From Bacteroidota bacterium (GTDB lineage Bacteria > Bacteroidota > Bacteroidia > Chitinophagales > Chitinophagaceae), in NCBI GenBank assembly GCA_947460795.1, contig CANHJA010000021.1:1-16517 (forward strand): a stretch of DNA of 16,517 bases. Reading direction: 5' to 3'. The position numbers and the translations under genes were made by a program. Positions 1 through 5,240 of this stretch are shown piece after piece. The notes under the pieces are model-generated. The model did not search any database. It was not told where the DNA came from and was given only the letters and a program-made list of their open reading frames with translations. Position 1 is the first letter of the stretch; every line of letters starts with the position of its first letter.

Positions 1-169
1 CAAATTTCAAACTAAATATTTTCCTACACAATGTCAGATTTGACATATTTGTAAAATTGTTGATAAGTTGTTGTTGATACTGAATAACAGTTGTAAACAA
101 GCTTTTTGGATTCGTTCAATATAGAACCTACTCTTCGAAGTCAAAATAGCAACACGCTTGTTTTACACG
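1..169. other. Gene-free left edge with small dyad and direct repeat
   Basis: No convincing coding frame is visible here. Two small signals stand out: an inverted repeat ATGTCA-GATT-TGACAT at 31-46, and a 9-bp direct repeat TTGTTGATA at 57-65 and 71-79. Both could be protein-binding sites, but nothing in the sequence shows which gene they would serve, because any neighbour to the left is outside the window. The stretch leads directly into the 21-bp tandem array. Confidence 0.5.
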
Positions 170-442
170 CAACATTGCCATTGTAATACACAACATTACC
201 TCCGTTACACGCAACATTGCCTTCGTCATACGCAACATTGCCTCCGTTATACGCAACATTGCCTTCGTCATACACAACATTGCCATTGTCATACGCAACA
301 TTGCCTCCGTCATACACAACATTGCCTCCGTCATACACAACATTGCCATTGTTACACGCAACATTGCCATTGTCATACACAACATTGCCTCCGTCATACA
401 CAACATTGCCTCCGTCATACACAACATTGGCATTGTTGCAAG
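170..442. repeat. 21-bp tandem repeat array, 13 units
   Basis: The anchor CAACATTGCC recurs at 170, 191, 212, 233, 254, 275, 296, 317, 338, 359, 380, 401 and 422, exactly every 21 bp, with no insertion or deletion. The anchor is changed only in unit 2 (ATTACC) and unit 13 (ATTGGC). The other 11 bp vary in a restricted way: ATT, TCC or TTC, then G, then TCATAC, TTACAC, TTATAC or TAATAC, then A or G. Units 6-9 and 10-13 form a nearly identical 84-bp higher-order repeat, which suggests expansion by whole units. Because 21 is a multiple of three and the unit holds few stops, five of the six frames stay open, so open frames here are not evidence of a gene. Minus-strand readings are repeats such as DGGNVVY or MTEAMLC; plus-strand readings are TQHCLRH or TLPPSYT. 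Role unknown. Confidence 0.95.
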
Positions 443-505
443 TTACCCTGATAGAATTTAAGATAATATTGGCATTTAGATTGATGGATTGTAAATATTC
501 CTTGT

Positions 506-513
506 TAAATTTG
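506..513 (+). promoter_or_regulatory. Putative -7 promoter element (TAAATTTG)
   Basis: TAAATTTG matches the Bacteroidota -7 consensus TAnnTTTG exactly and lies 37 nt before the start of the 126-aa gene. A TTG at 481-483 is the nearest -33 candidate, but the 22-nt spacing is slightly long. The element abuts a perfect palindrome at 513-536, so the predicted transcription start falls inside the palindrome. Confidence 0.45.
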
Positions 514-536
514 GTTATGTAAATATTTACATAACC
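513..536. promoter_or_regulatory. Perfect 24-bp palindrome, candidate operator
   Basis: GGTTATGTAAAT (513-524) is followed without a gap by its exact reverse complement (525-536). The palindrome sits between the TAAATTTG element and the ATG at 551, where a repressor would block transcription initiation. The core GTAAATATT also occurs as a direct copy at 491-499. It could alternatively form a hairpin in the 5' leader. There is no T-tract after it, so it is not a normal terminator. The cognate regulator is unknown. Confidence 0.6.
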
Positions 537-550
537 TAAAATCTAGAAAA

Positions 551-931
551 ATGGCGAAAGCAGCAAAAATGAGGGTCATTATCCCTCGAAATCCGGAAGA
601 TTTATTGAAATTAGCTAAAAAAGTGTATGAAAAACATTTGGTAGATGGTGGAGCCAGTCCGCTCAACAACATGGTTGATCAGGATTGGGATGCTGATGGT
701 CCTAAAATTGACCAAGCAATTCTCATGCATCTTCAAGCAGAAGATTTTAAATTGAAAATGGAAGAGATGTATCGACAACGAGATTTGTTAGAAAGTAACA
801 TTAAAGAAACGTTGTTGGCCAGTAGAGAAATTTTATCAGGTGTGCATCGAAGCAATATGAAGCGCATGGGCGAATGGGGTTTCTCAATTGATGACTCTCC
901 GAAAGCAAAAGTGCCTAAAAAATCGGTGTAG
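551..931 (+). CDS. Small helical protein of unknown function (126 aa)
   Basis: I do not recognise a named family with certainty. The protein is hydrophilic, without a signal peptide or membrane segment, so it is probably cytoplasmic. The N terminus carries MAKAAKMRVIIPRNPEDLL, followed by a predicted helix (about residues 15-30). A charged, helix-prone stretch at about residues 55-95 (LQAEDFKLKMEEMYRQRDLLESNI) could form a coiled coil. The C-terminal tail is lysine-rich (KAKVPKKSV), which would suit nucleic-acid binding, but this is inference. The ATG at 551 is preceded only by an A-rich leader without Shine-Dalgarno, normal for Bacteroidota. The gene stands alone: the tandem array and palindrome lie upstream, and a strong terminator follows. 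Codon usage looks like that of its neighbours, and the frame is intact, so I regard it as a real gene. Confidence 0.8.
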   Translation: MAKAAKMRVIIPRNPEDLLKLAKKVYEKHLVDGGASPLNNMVDQDWDADGPKIDQAILMHLQAEDFKLKMEEMYRQRDLLESNIKETLLASREILSGVHRSNMKRMGEWGFSIDDSPKAKVPKKSV

Positions 932-952
932 TAAAATTAGTAGTTGTTGGTT

Positions 953-981
953 AAAGAGTTCTCATTGAGAACTCTTTTTTT
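953..981 (+). terminator. Rho-independent terminator after the 126-aa gene
   Basis: AAAGAGTTCTC (953-963) pairs with GAGAACTCTTT (967-977) around a 3-nt loop, followed by a T-run to 981. The 11-bp perfect stem begins 22 nt after the stop at 931. It has no equivalent T-tract on the minus strand, so it should not stop transcription from the convergent gene ending at 1007. Confidence 0.9.
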
Positions 982-1006
982 ATACATTTTTGTTGGCAAA
1001 ATGCAT

Positions 1007-1606
1007 TTAGTATCCTTCATCCTCAAGTGGATTAATATCTTGCAATTTTGGTAGAGGTCGAATTAATAATTTTTTCTTTTCATAACGTATCAGTTTGTCA
1101 ATATCGTATCTTTCTGTCTTTGCAACCCTTATTCCTGTTACTAAATTATAATCAATAGTTTCTATTAAACCTAAACCATCTGAAGCAATGTAACTGTAAC
1201 CAATTAATTCAAAGTTACCCTCCTTGTATCTAAATTTATGTTCGTAATGACCTCTTAATAATTCAAAGCTTACACACAATATTCCTTTTTTAATTGTAAC
1301 AGAAGAAAGTCCGTTGCCATTACTAAATCCCAGAGTGCCTTCTGGGTATTGGGGTAAAATTAACTTTGTTGACGAAACTATCAATTTTGATTTTCCATTT
1401 AATTCTTTGAAAAATATTTGAAATCTATAAGGTGCATATTTATTCAAAGTATCTTGTTTAATTGAAACTTTGTCTAACAATTTATCATTGTTCAAATCAC
1501 CTTCGACTTCCAAAATCATTTTATCAAAATTATTATTCTTGATATCAGTTTGTGCATAACTGTCAAAATGAAAAATAACCAGTATGCTCAATAAGAATTG
1601 TCTCAT
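1007..1606 (-). CDS. Secreted protein of unknown function (199 aa)
   Basis: The N terminus MRQFLLSILVIFHFDSYAQ is a Sec signal peptide with the SYA-Q cleavage context common in Bacteroidota, so the mature protein is exported to the periplasm or beyond. After it comes VEGDLNNDKLLDKVSI (about residues 34-49), which resembles the acidic 'GDLNxDgxxD' loop of FG-GAP/VCBS-type calcium-binding repeats. Only one such motif is visible. The rest is beta-strand-rich, lacks membrane segments and has no catalytic motif I can name. It ends in an acidic tail (INPLEDEGY). The ATG at 1606 is supported by the signal peptide and by a TAnnTTTG element about 57 nt upstream. It is a single-gene unit, convergent with the 126-aa gene. 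The function is unknown, and calcium binding is only a guess. Confidence 0.8.
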   Translation of the reverse strand: MRQFLLSILVIFHFDSYAQTDIKNNNFDKMILEVEGDLNNDKLLDKVSIKQDTLNKYAPYRFQIFFKELNGKSKLIVSSTKLILPQYPEGTLGFSNGNGLSSVTIKKGILCVSFELLRGHYEHKFRYKEGNFELIGYSYIASDGLGLIETIDYNLVTGIRVAKTERYDIDKLIRYEKKKLLIRPLPKLQDINPLEDEGY

Positions 1607-1662
1607 TATTTAGTTTTGTTGTATGATTCCCATCGATCTCAGAATTTTCGTAATGGGTGGTT

Positions 1663-1670
1663 CAAAAGTA
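1663..1670 (-). promoter_or_regulatory. Putative -7 element TACTTTTG for the secreted protein
   Basis: On the minus strand the sequence reads TACTTTTG, an exact match to TAnnTTTG. It would give a leader of about 50 nt before the ATG at 1606. No clear -33 TTG is visible at the right spacing, so confidence is limited. Confidence 0.4.
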
Positions 1671-1735
1671 CAAAAAGTTTAATCATAATATGCGAAGTCT
1701 TTTTGCCTTCGAAACCCATGGAGGAATTATGAAAT

Positions 1736-1814
1736 ATTAATTACGAATTATCAATTACGAATTACGATTTTACAATTTAGAATTTCGAATTTCGAAATTA
1801 GAAATTAGAATTAT
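1736..1814. repeat. AATTACGAATT-type intergenic repeat, copy A
   Basis: This block is built from short, overlapping AATTACGAATT, AATTATC and AATTTCGAAATT units (the last is itself palindromic, at 1788-1799). A 39-nt core at 1751-1789 is identical to 3026-3064 (copy B). I found no coding frame. Such low-complexity AATTACG blocks are familiar in intergenic DNA of Bacteroidota, but their role is not established. Confidence 0.85.
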
Positions 1815-1818
1815 GCCT

Positions 1819-1932
1819 AGGTTCGTGTCTCCACGAATCTGGTAATTAATAATTATTTTTTTCTCTTCGCAGAGTCTGTACTTCACGACTCTGCGATTTT
1901 TTTATGCAGAGGTTCATGTCTCCACGAATCTC
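1819..1932. repeat. Tandem hairpin pair around a CGCAGAGTC stem-loop
   Basis: Three stem-loops follow one another. The first is AGGTTCGTG-TCTC-CACGAATCT (1819-1840), 9 bp with one G-T pair. The second is TCGCAGAGTC (1867-1876) pairing with GACTCTGCGA (1887-1896) around a 10-nt loop and followed by a T-run, so it could act as a plus-strand terminator. The third is GAGGTTCATG-TCTC-CACGAATCTC (1909-1932), a near copy of the first with one A-C mismatch. The middle hairpin recurs at 3088-3117 with three transitions over about 41 nt. The arrangement resembles a small palindromic repeat element rather than a gene. Confidence 0.75.
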
Positions 1933-2007
1933 ATAAATAAATGACTATCAACAAAATACAAAAAGATTTATCATTTTTTAGTATTTAAAAAAATGTCATA
2001 TCTGATA

Positions 2008-2038
2008 TTGTCAATACAATAAATTTAAAATATGTTTG
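2008..2038 (+). promoter_or_regulatory. Bacteroidota promoter for the 171-aa lipoprotein
   Basis: TTG at 2008-2010 and TATGTTTG at 2031-2038 match the -33 and -7 elements of the Bacteroidota consensus with a 20-nt spacer. Transcription would start near 2043-2045 and leave a leader of about 285 nt before the ATG at 2331. That is unusually long compared with the other genes here. Confidence 0.5.
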
Positions 2039-2043
2039 TGAAA

Positions 2044-2330
2044 AATTAACACATTAAATAAGCTTGAAAGGAGTAGAAGCCTTTATAAAAAACAGGCGGA
2101 ATTCGAAAAGCCAAATGAGTAGAAAAAACTAAACAAAATTAATTTAAAAACTAAAAAGGTATTATAAAAATATAGCAACGAAATGATAACAAGCAAGTGT
2201 AACTCAAAGAATCAATTTTAACACTTCTAAAAAAAATAATTATAAATTGGTAAACTCATGTGGAGACCAGAACCCACTTTAATAAACGGAATAAAAATAA
2301 AATAAAAAGTGGCGACTACGCAAAAATAAA
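2044..2330 (+). other. Long A-rich leader of the lipoprotein gene
   Basis: No small open reading frame stands out. Near the 3' end, CCACTTT (2274-2280) can pair either with AAAGTGG (2306-2312) or, through CCAC, with GTGG (2260-2263). The two pairings exclude each other. This could be a regulatory fold before the start codon, but it matches no riboswitch class that I recognise. Pairing potential alone is weak evidence. Confidence 0.3.
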
Positions 2331-2846
2331 ATGAAAAAAATAGTAACAATCCTTGTAATGATTTGCTCAATAGCAATTTTCTTTAATTCATGTGTATCAA
2401 CAAACAAAGGATATCAATCATCTCGAGTAATTGCTAGAAATGTTGAGTTAGATCCAATTAAAGCAGACATAAAAGTAAACGAGACAACTAAACTTAAAGG
2501 TGAAAGTACAAGTACCTATTTTCTGTTTTTCAGAATAGGCGGTGACAATACTTTTGCAGATGGAATTAATTATAGTACTGATATTATGATTCCTTTTAAA
2601 CCACTAAAATCGGCTAGACTAAACAAAGTAAAATCGGCTGCTGCATATAATGCTTTATCTGGTGGGGATTATGACTTTTTAGTACATCCAAATTATACTA
2701 TTACTACAACGAACTTTTTAGGTCTAGTGAGAGTTTATGATTGTTATGTTTCAGGATATGGTGCAAAATATGAAAAGTTTAGAACAGAGAAACAAAAAAT
2801 TGTTATTGTAGAAGAAGGTAAAGAGTTAATACTTCAAGATAAATAA
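2331..2846 (+). CDS. Small lipoprotein of unknown function (171 aa)
   Basis: The N terminus MKKIVTILVMICSIAIFFNSC is a signal peptide ending in a cysteine at residue 21, consistent with a lipoprotein signal (FNS-C is an imperfect lipobox), so the protein is probably anchored to a membrane facing the periplasm. The mature part is beta-rich: a polar N-terminal stretch, then KLKGESTSTYFLFFRIGGDNTFADG (about 54-78), then AAAYNALSGGDYDFLVHPNYTITTTNFLGLVRVYDCYVSGYGAKY (about 104-148). The pattern 'polar strand, FFRIGG, AAAYNAL..GDYDFLVHP' reminds me of small Bacteroidota lipoproteins often left as DUFs, but I cannot assign one. The gene stands alone between two copies of a composite repeat and has its own promoter and terminator. 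Confidence 0.8.
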   Translation: MKKIVTILVMICSIAIFFNSCVSTNKGYQSSRVIARNVELDPIKADIKVNETTKLKGESTSTYFLFFRIGGDNTFADGINYSTDIMIPFKPLKSARLNKVKSAAAYNALSGGDYDFLVHPNYTITTTNFLGLVRVYDCYVSGYGAKYEKFRTEKQKIVIVEEGKELILQDK

Positions 2847-2913
2847 TATAATAAAACCACACATAACCGAACTTGAATAAAATTAGGCAAATGTTGGGTT
2901 AATATAATTAATG

Positions 2914-2943
2914 ATGCGAAGGCTATTTGCCTTCGCATTTTTA
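2914..2943 (+). terminator. Rho-independent terminator of the lipoprotein gene
   Basis: ATGCGAAGGC (2914-2923) pairs with GCCTTCGCAT (2929-2938) around a 5-nt loop and is followed by a T-rich run. The 10-bp stem lies 68 nt after the stop codon. A decayed look-alike (ATGCGAAG...CCTTCGA) occurs at about 1689-1711. Confidence 0.85.
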
Positions 2944-2983
2944 TTATGTCGCTTTAATTTGGTTGGTACACCTAGATAAATTT

Positions 2984-3123
2984 TGAATTATCAATTACGA
3001 ATTGTCAATTATCAATTACGAATTGTCAATTACGAATTACGATTTTACAATTTAGAATTTCGAAATTAGAGCTTCGAACTTTTCTCTTCGCAGAGTTTGT
3101 GTTTCACGACTCTGCGATTTTTA
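2984..3123. repeat. Composite intergenic repeat, copy B
   Basis: This copy consists of an AATTACGAATT/AATTGTC block (2984-3081) joined to the CGCAGAGT hairpin. TCGCAGAGTT (3088-3097) pairs with GACTCTGCGA (3108-3117), with one G-T pair, and a T-tract follows. The 39-nt core at 3026-3064 is identical to 1751-1789. The hairpin differs from copy A by three transitions that keep the stem (C-G replaced by T-G) and alter the loop. It has the same orientation as copy A. Confidence 0.85.
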
Positions 3124-3155
3124 TTAAGATGCGTTTTCGACCCAGGAATCAATCT

Positions 3156-3190
3156 AGGCTTCGTGCCTTTCCGGATAGCGGAACAGGCGC
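3156..3190 (+). other. GC-rich stem-loop with two competing pairings
   Basis: In strongly AT-rich surroundings, GTGCCTTTCCG (3163-3173) can pair with CGGAA-c-AGGCGC (3179-3190) around the loop GATAG, with one bulged C. The same GCCT (3165-3168) can instead pair with AGGC at 3156-3159. There is no T-tract, no coding frame and no tRNA-like fold. It may be a structured RNA or a remnant of a mobile repeat. Confidence 0.4.
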
Positions 3191-3221
3191 AGTGACGTCC
3201 ACATAATAATACTGCTTCAAA

Positions 3222-3283
3222 CTTACAATTTAGAATTTCGTAATTAGAGCTTCGAACTTAGAATTTAGTGTTTCGTAATTGAA
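3222..3283. repeat. Partial copy C of the AATTACG/TTCGAA repeat
   Basis: Two 18-nt segments are exact copies of parts of copy B: 3223-3240 equals 3045-3062, and 3242-3259 equals 3064-3081. A further diverged unit follows. The CGCAGAGTC hairpin is missing here. Confidence 0.75.
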
Positions 3284-3290
3284 TAATGAC

Positions 3291-3360
3291 ATTGTCTAAA
3301 AGTCAGCATTCCCTTTTTGCGAGTGACATTATTCCTATTAATAGGTGTTTTTTAGACAAT
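3291..3360. repeat. 70-bp element with 11-bp inverted ends before grpE
   Basis: ATTGTCTAAAA (3291-3301) and its exact reverse complement TTTTAGACAAT (3350-3360) bound a 70-bp segment. The segment also contains the 12-bp palindrome CCTATTAATAGG (3334-3345) and a CIRCE-like dyad (3303-3329). TGAC occurs just outside both ends (3287-3290 and 3362-3365) but is offset by one base. It could be a miniature inverted-repeat element or a large regulatory dyad of the chaperone operon; the sequence does not decide. Confidence 0.5.
3303..3329. promoter_or_regulatory. Degenerate CIRCE-like operator upstream of grpE
   Basis: CIRCE, the HrcA repressor site, is TTAGCACTC-N9-GAGTGCTAA. Here TCAGCATTC (7 of 9 matches) is followed by exactly 9 nt and then GAGTGACAT (6 of 9), about 105 nt before the ATG of grpE. 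The spacing and the chaperone context favour a real operator. The two arms are poorly complementary to each other, and no hrcA gene is visible, which counts against it. Confidence 0.35.
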
Positions 3361-3433
3361 TTGACACAATTTAATCTTTGGCAAAAAAATTGAGTATAGA
3401 AAAATACTAAAACAAAATTTAGAACACACAGAT

Positions 3434-3997
3434 ATGTCAGAACAAGAAAAAGAAATTAAAATAGAAGATATGAACGTTGAAAATCAACCAATTGAAGAAA
3501 CGCCACAAACTGAAAATGTCACGGAAGAGGTCATGAATGATGTCGATAAATTGGAGTTAGAAGTTGCTGAATGGAAAGATAAATACATGCGACTTTTTGC
3601 TGAATTTGACAATTACAAAAAGCGTTCGTTCAAGGAAAAAATGGAAGTGATTCAAACGGCTGGAAAAGATTTAATGTTGAATCTTTTGGAGGTTTTAGAT
3701 GATTCGGATAGAGCTGAAAAACAAATGGAAACCGCTACGGATATTGAATCTGTAAAAAGTGGTGTTAAATTAATCATCAATAAATTAAACCACGTGCTAT
3801 CAAGCAAAGGCCTTAAATCGTTCGAAAGCATTGGTGAGGTTTTTGATGTTGAAAAACATGAAGCAATAGCTGAAATTCCTGCCCCTACTCCTGCTGTCAT
3901 TGGAAAAGTAATTGACCAGGTGGCAAAAGGATACACCTTGAATGACAAAATTATTCGCCATGCAAAAGTAGTGGTAGGAAAAGGCGACAATGCTTGA
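3434..3997 (+). CDS. grpE: GrpE, nucleotide exchange factor of DnaK
   Basis: GrpE releases ADP from DnaK and so drives the DnaK-DnaJ-GrpE folding cycle in the cytoplasm. The 187-aa length is normal. The acidic, disordered N terminus (residues 1-35) leads into the long dimerising helix, which carries the family signature WKDKYMRLFAEFDNYKKR (about 47-64). The C-terminal beta domain shows VFDVEKHEAIAEIPAP (about 137-152) and ends in the typical IIRHAKVVVGKG. The ATG at 3434 gives a full-length product, and the upstream leader has no Shine-Dalgarno. dnaJ follows after a 63-nt spacer on the same strand, which supports a grpE-dnaJ operon. A CIRCE-like dyad upstream suggests heat-shock control, but this is uncertain. 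Identification is firm. Confidence 0.97.
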   Translation: MSEQEKEIKIEDMNVENQPIEETPQTENVTEEVMNDVDKLELEVAEWKDKYMRLFAEFDNYKKRSFKEKMEVIQTAGKDLMLNLLEVLDDSDRAEKQMETATDIESVKSGVKLIINKLNHVLSSKGLKSFESIGEVFDVEKHEAIAEIPAPTPAVIGKVIDQVAKGYTLNDKIIRHAKVVVGKGDNA

Positions 3998-4032
3998 ATT
4001 AAAACAGTAAAAAATTTATTTAAAAAATCATA

Positions 4033-4050
4033 ATAAACCATTGGGTTTAT
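4033..4050 (+). promoter_or_regulatory. Small hairpin in the grpE-dnaJ spacer
   Basis: ATAAACC (4033-4039) pairs with GGTTTAT (4044-4050) around ATTG and ends 10 nt before the dnaJ ATG. It has no T-tract, so it is not a terminator. It could modulate dnaJ translation or message stability, but AT-rich stems of 7 bp are weak evidence. Confidence 0.3.
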
Positions 4051-4060
4051 CAGAATAAAT

Positions 4061-5221
4061 ATGAAACGAGATTTCTACGAAATATTGGGTGTTAGTAAAA
4101 GTGCATCTGCAGACGAAATAAAAAAGGCATACCGCAAAGTGGCCATGAAATTCCATCCTGATAGAAATCCGGGTGACAAAAGTGCTGAAGACAAATTTAA
4201 AGAAGCTGCAGAGGCTTACGAAGTATTGAGCGACGCATCCAAAAAACAACGTTATGACCAATATGGCCATGCTGGTTTAGGAGGTGCTGCCGGTGGCGGA
4301 GGCTTCGGAGGTGGTGGTTTTGGTGGCGGTATGCGAATGGAAGATATCTTTGAAAATTTTGGAGATGTTTTTGGAGATGGCTTTTTTGGTGGCCAACAAC
4401 GAGGTGGTGGAAGAAGCAGAGGTACTGGAAATAGAGGATCTAACCTTCGTGTGAAAGTAAAATTAAGTTATGAAGAAATTGTAAAAGGCGCACATAAAAC
4501 AATTAAAGTAAAAAAATACATTAAGTGTGATCCTTGTAGTGGCAGCGGTGCGAAAGATAAAGCATCCATTCAAAATTGCAACACCTGTGGTGGCAGTGGA
4601 CAAGTTCGTAAAGTTACAAATACCTTTTTAGGTCAAATGCAAACGGTCACTACTTGTTCAACATGTAATGGAGATGGTACTCAAATTGCCAATAAATGTA
4701 CTTCATGTAAAGGCGAAGGTAGAGTGTACGGAGAAGATACCATTAGCATTGATATTCCTGCAGGAGTACAAGAAGGCATGCAATTGAGTGTGAATGGCAG
4801 AGGAAATGTGGGTGAACGAAATGGTTATCCTGGCGACTTATTAGTAGTTATAGAAGAAGAGAAGCATGCCGAATTAGTTAGAGAAGGTTTAAATGTGTTG
4901 TATGAATTGCACATTTCTTTCCCTGATGCTGTGTTGGGCATTGAATCAGAAATACCAACGATTGGTGGAAAAGCAAAAATTAAAATCCCTGCGGGAACGC
5001 AAGCAGGTAAAATACTTCGATTAAAAGGCAAAGGGTTTCCGAGTGTAAACAGCTATGAAAAAGGAGATCAATTAATTAATGTAAATATTTGGACGCCACA
5101 AGAATTGACAAGCGAAGAAAAAAGCATGATGGAACAATTAAAAAATGCGCCTAATTTCAAGCCCAATCCATCAAAATCAGATAAAAGCTTTTTTGATAAA
5201 ATTAGAGAAGCTTTTTCTTAA
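4061..5221 (+). CDS. dnaJ: DnaJ, type I Hsp40 co-chaperone
   Basis: DnaJ delivers unfolded clients to DnaK and stimulates its ATPase. All type I domains are present in order. The J domain (about 3-68) has HPD at 32-34. The Gly/Phe-rich linker spans about 72-127. The zinc-finger region has four CxxCxGxG repeats with cysteines at 156/159, 173/176, 199/202 and 213/216. The C-terminal substrate-binding beta domains run from about 225 to the end (SIDIPAGVQEGMQLSVNGRG; KIPAGTQAGKILRLKGKGFP). The 386-aa length is normal, and the ATG at 4061 starts the canonical MKRDFYEILGVSKSAS. It is the second gene of the grpE-dnaJ operon and is closed by a strong palindromic terminator. Identification is firm. 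Confidence 0.98.
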   Translation: MKRDFYEILGVSKSASADEIKKAYRKVAMKFHPDRNPGDKSAEDKFKEAAEAYEVLSDASKKQRYDQYGHAGLGGAAGGGGFGGGGFGGGMRMEDIFENFGDVFGDGFFGGQQRGGGRSRGTGNRGSNLRVKVKLSYEEIVKGAHKTIKVKKYIKCDPCSGSGAKDKASIQNCNTCGGSGQVRKVTNTFLGQMQTVTTCSTCNGDGTQIANKCTSCKGEGRVYGEDTISIDIPAGVQEGMQLSVNGRGNVGERNGYPGDLLVVIEEEKHAELVREGLNVLYELHISFPDAVLGIESEIPTIGGKAKIKIPAGTQAGKILRLKGKGFPSVNSYEKGDQLINVNIWTPQELTSEEKSMMEQLKNAPNFKPNPSKSDKSFFDKIREAFS

Positions 5222-5240
5222 TCGATCATAAGCTATTCTT

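Noticed and set aside
57..80. DnaA boxes or iterons of a replication origin
   Set aside because: TGTTGATAA differs by one base from TGTGGATAA and has only one imperfect partner. There is no dnaA, rep gene or box cluster nearby.
170..442. CRISPR array
   Set aside because: Units follow directly every 21 bp; the variable 11 bp are near-copies of each other, not unique spacers, and there is no cas gene.
128..522. Several long open frames on both strands over the 21-bp array
   Set aside because: The period is a multiple of three and the unit has few stops, so five of six frames are open automatically. The predicted peptides are pure 7-residue repeats, with no signal peptide, promoter or leader that selects one frame.
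1689..1711. Terminator ATGCGAAG...CCTTCGA
   Set aside because: The stem is broken, lies upstream of the minus-strand gene, and no plus-strand gene ends before it. It looks like a decayed copy of the terminator at 2914-2938.
3141..3200. tRNA or tRNA remnant in the GC-rich intergenic patch
   Set aside because: There is no cloverleaf, no TTCRA T-loop sequence and no 3' acceptor pairing; only a single hairpin can be drawn.
3652..4041. Minus-strand open frame opposite grpE
   Set aside because: It is the shadow of a firmly identified gene, with no family features of its own.
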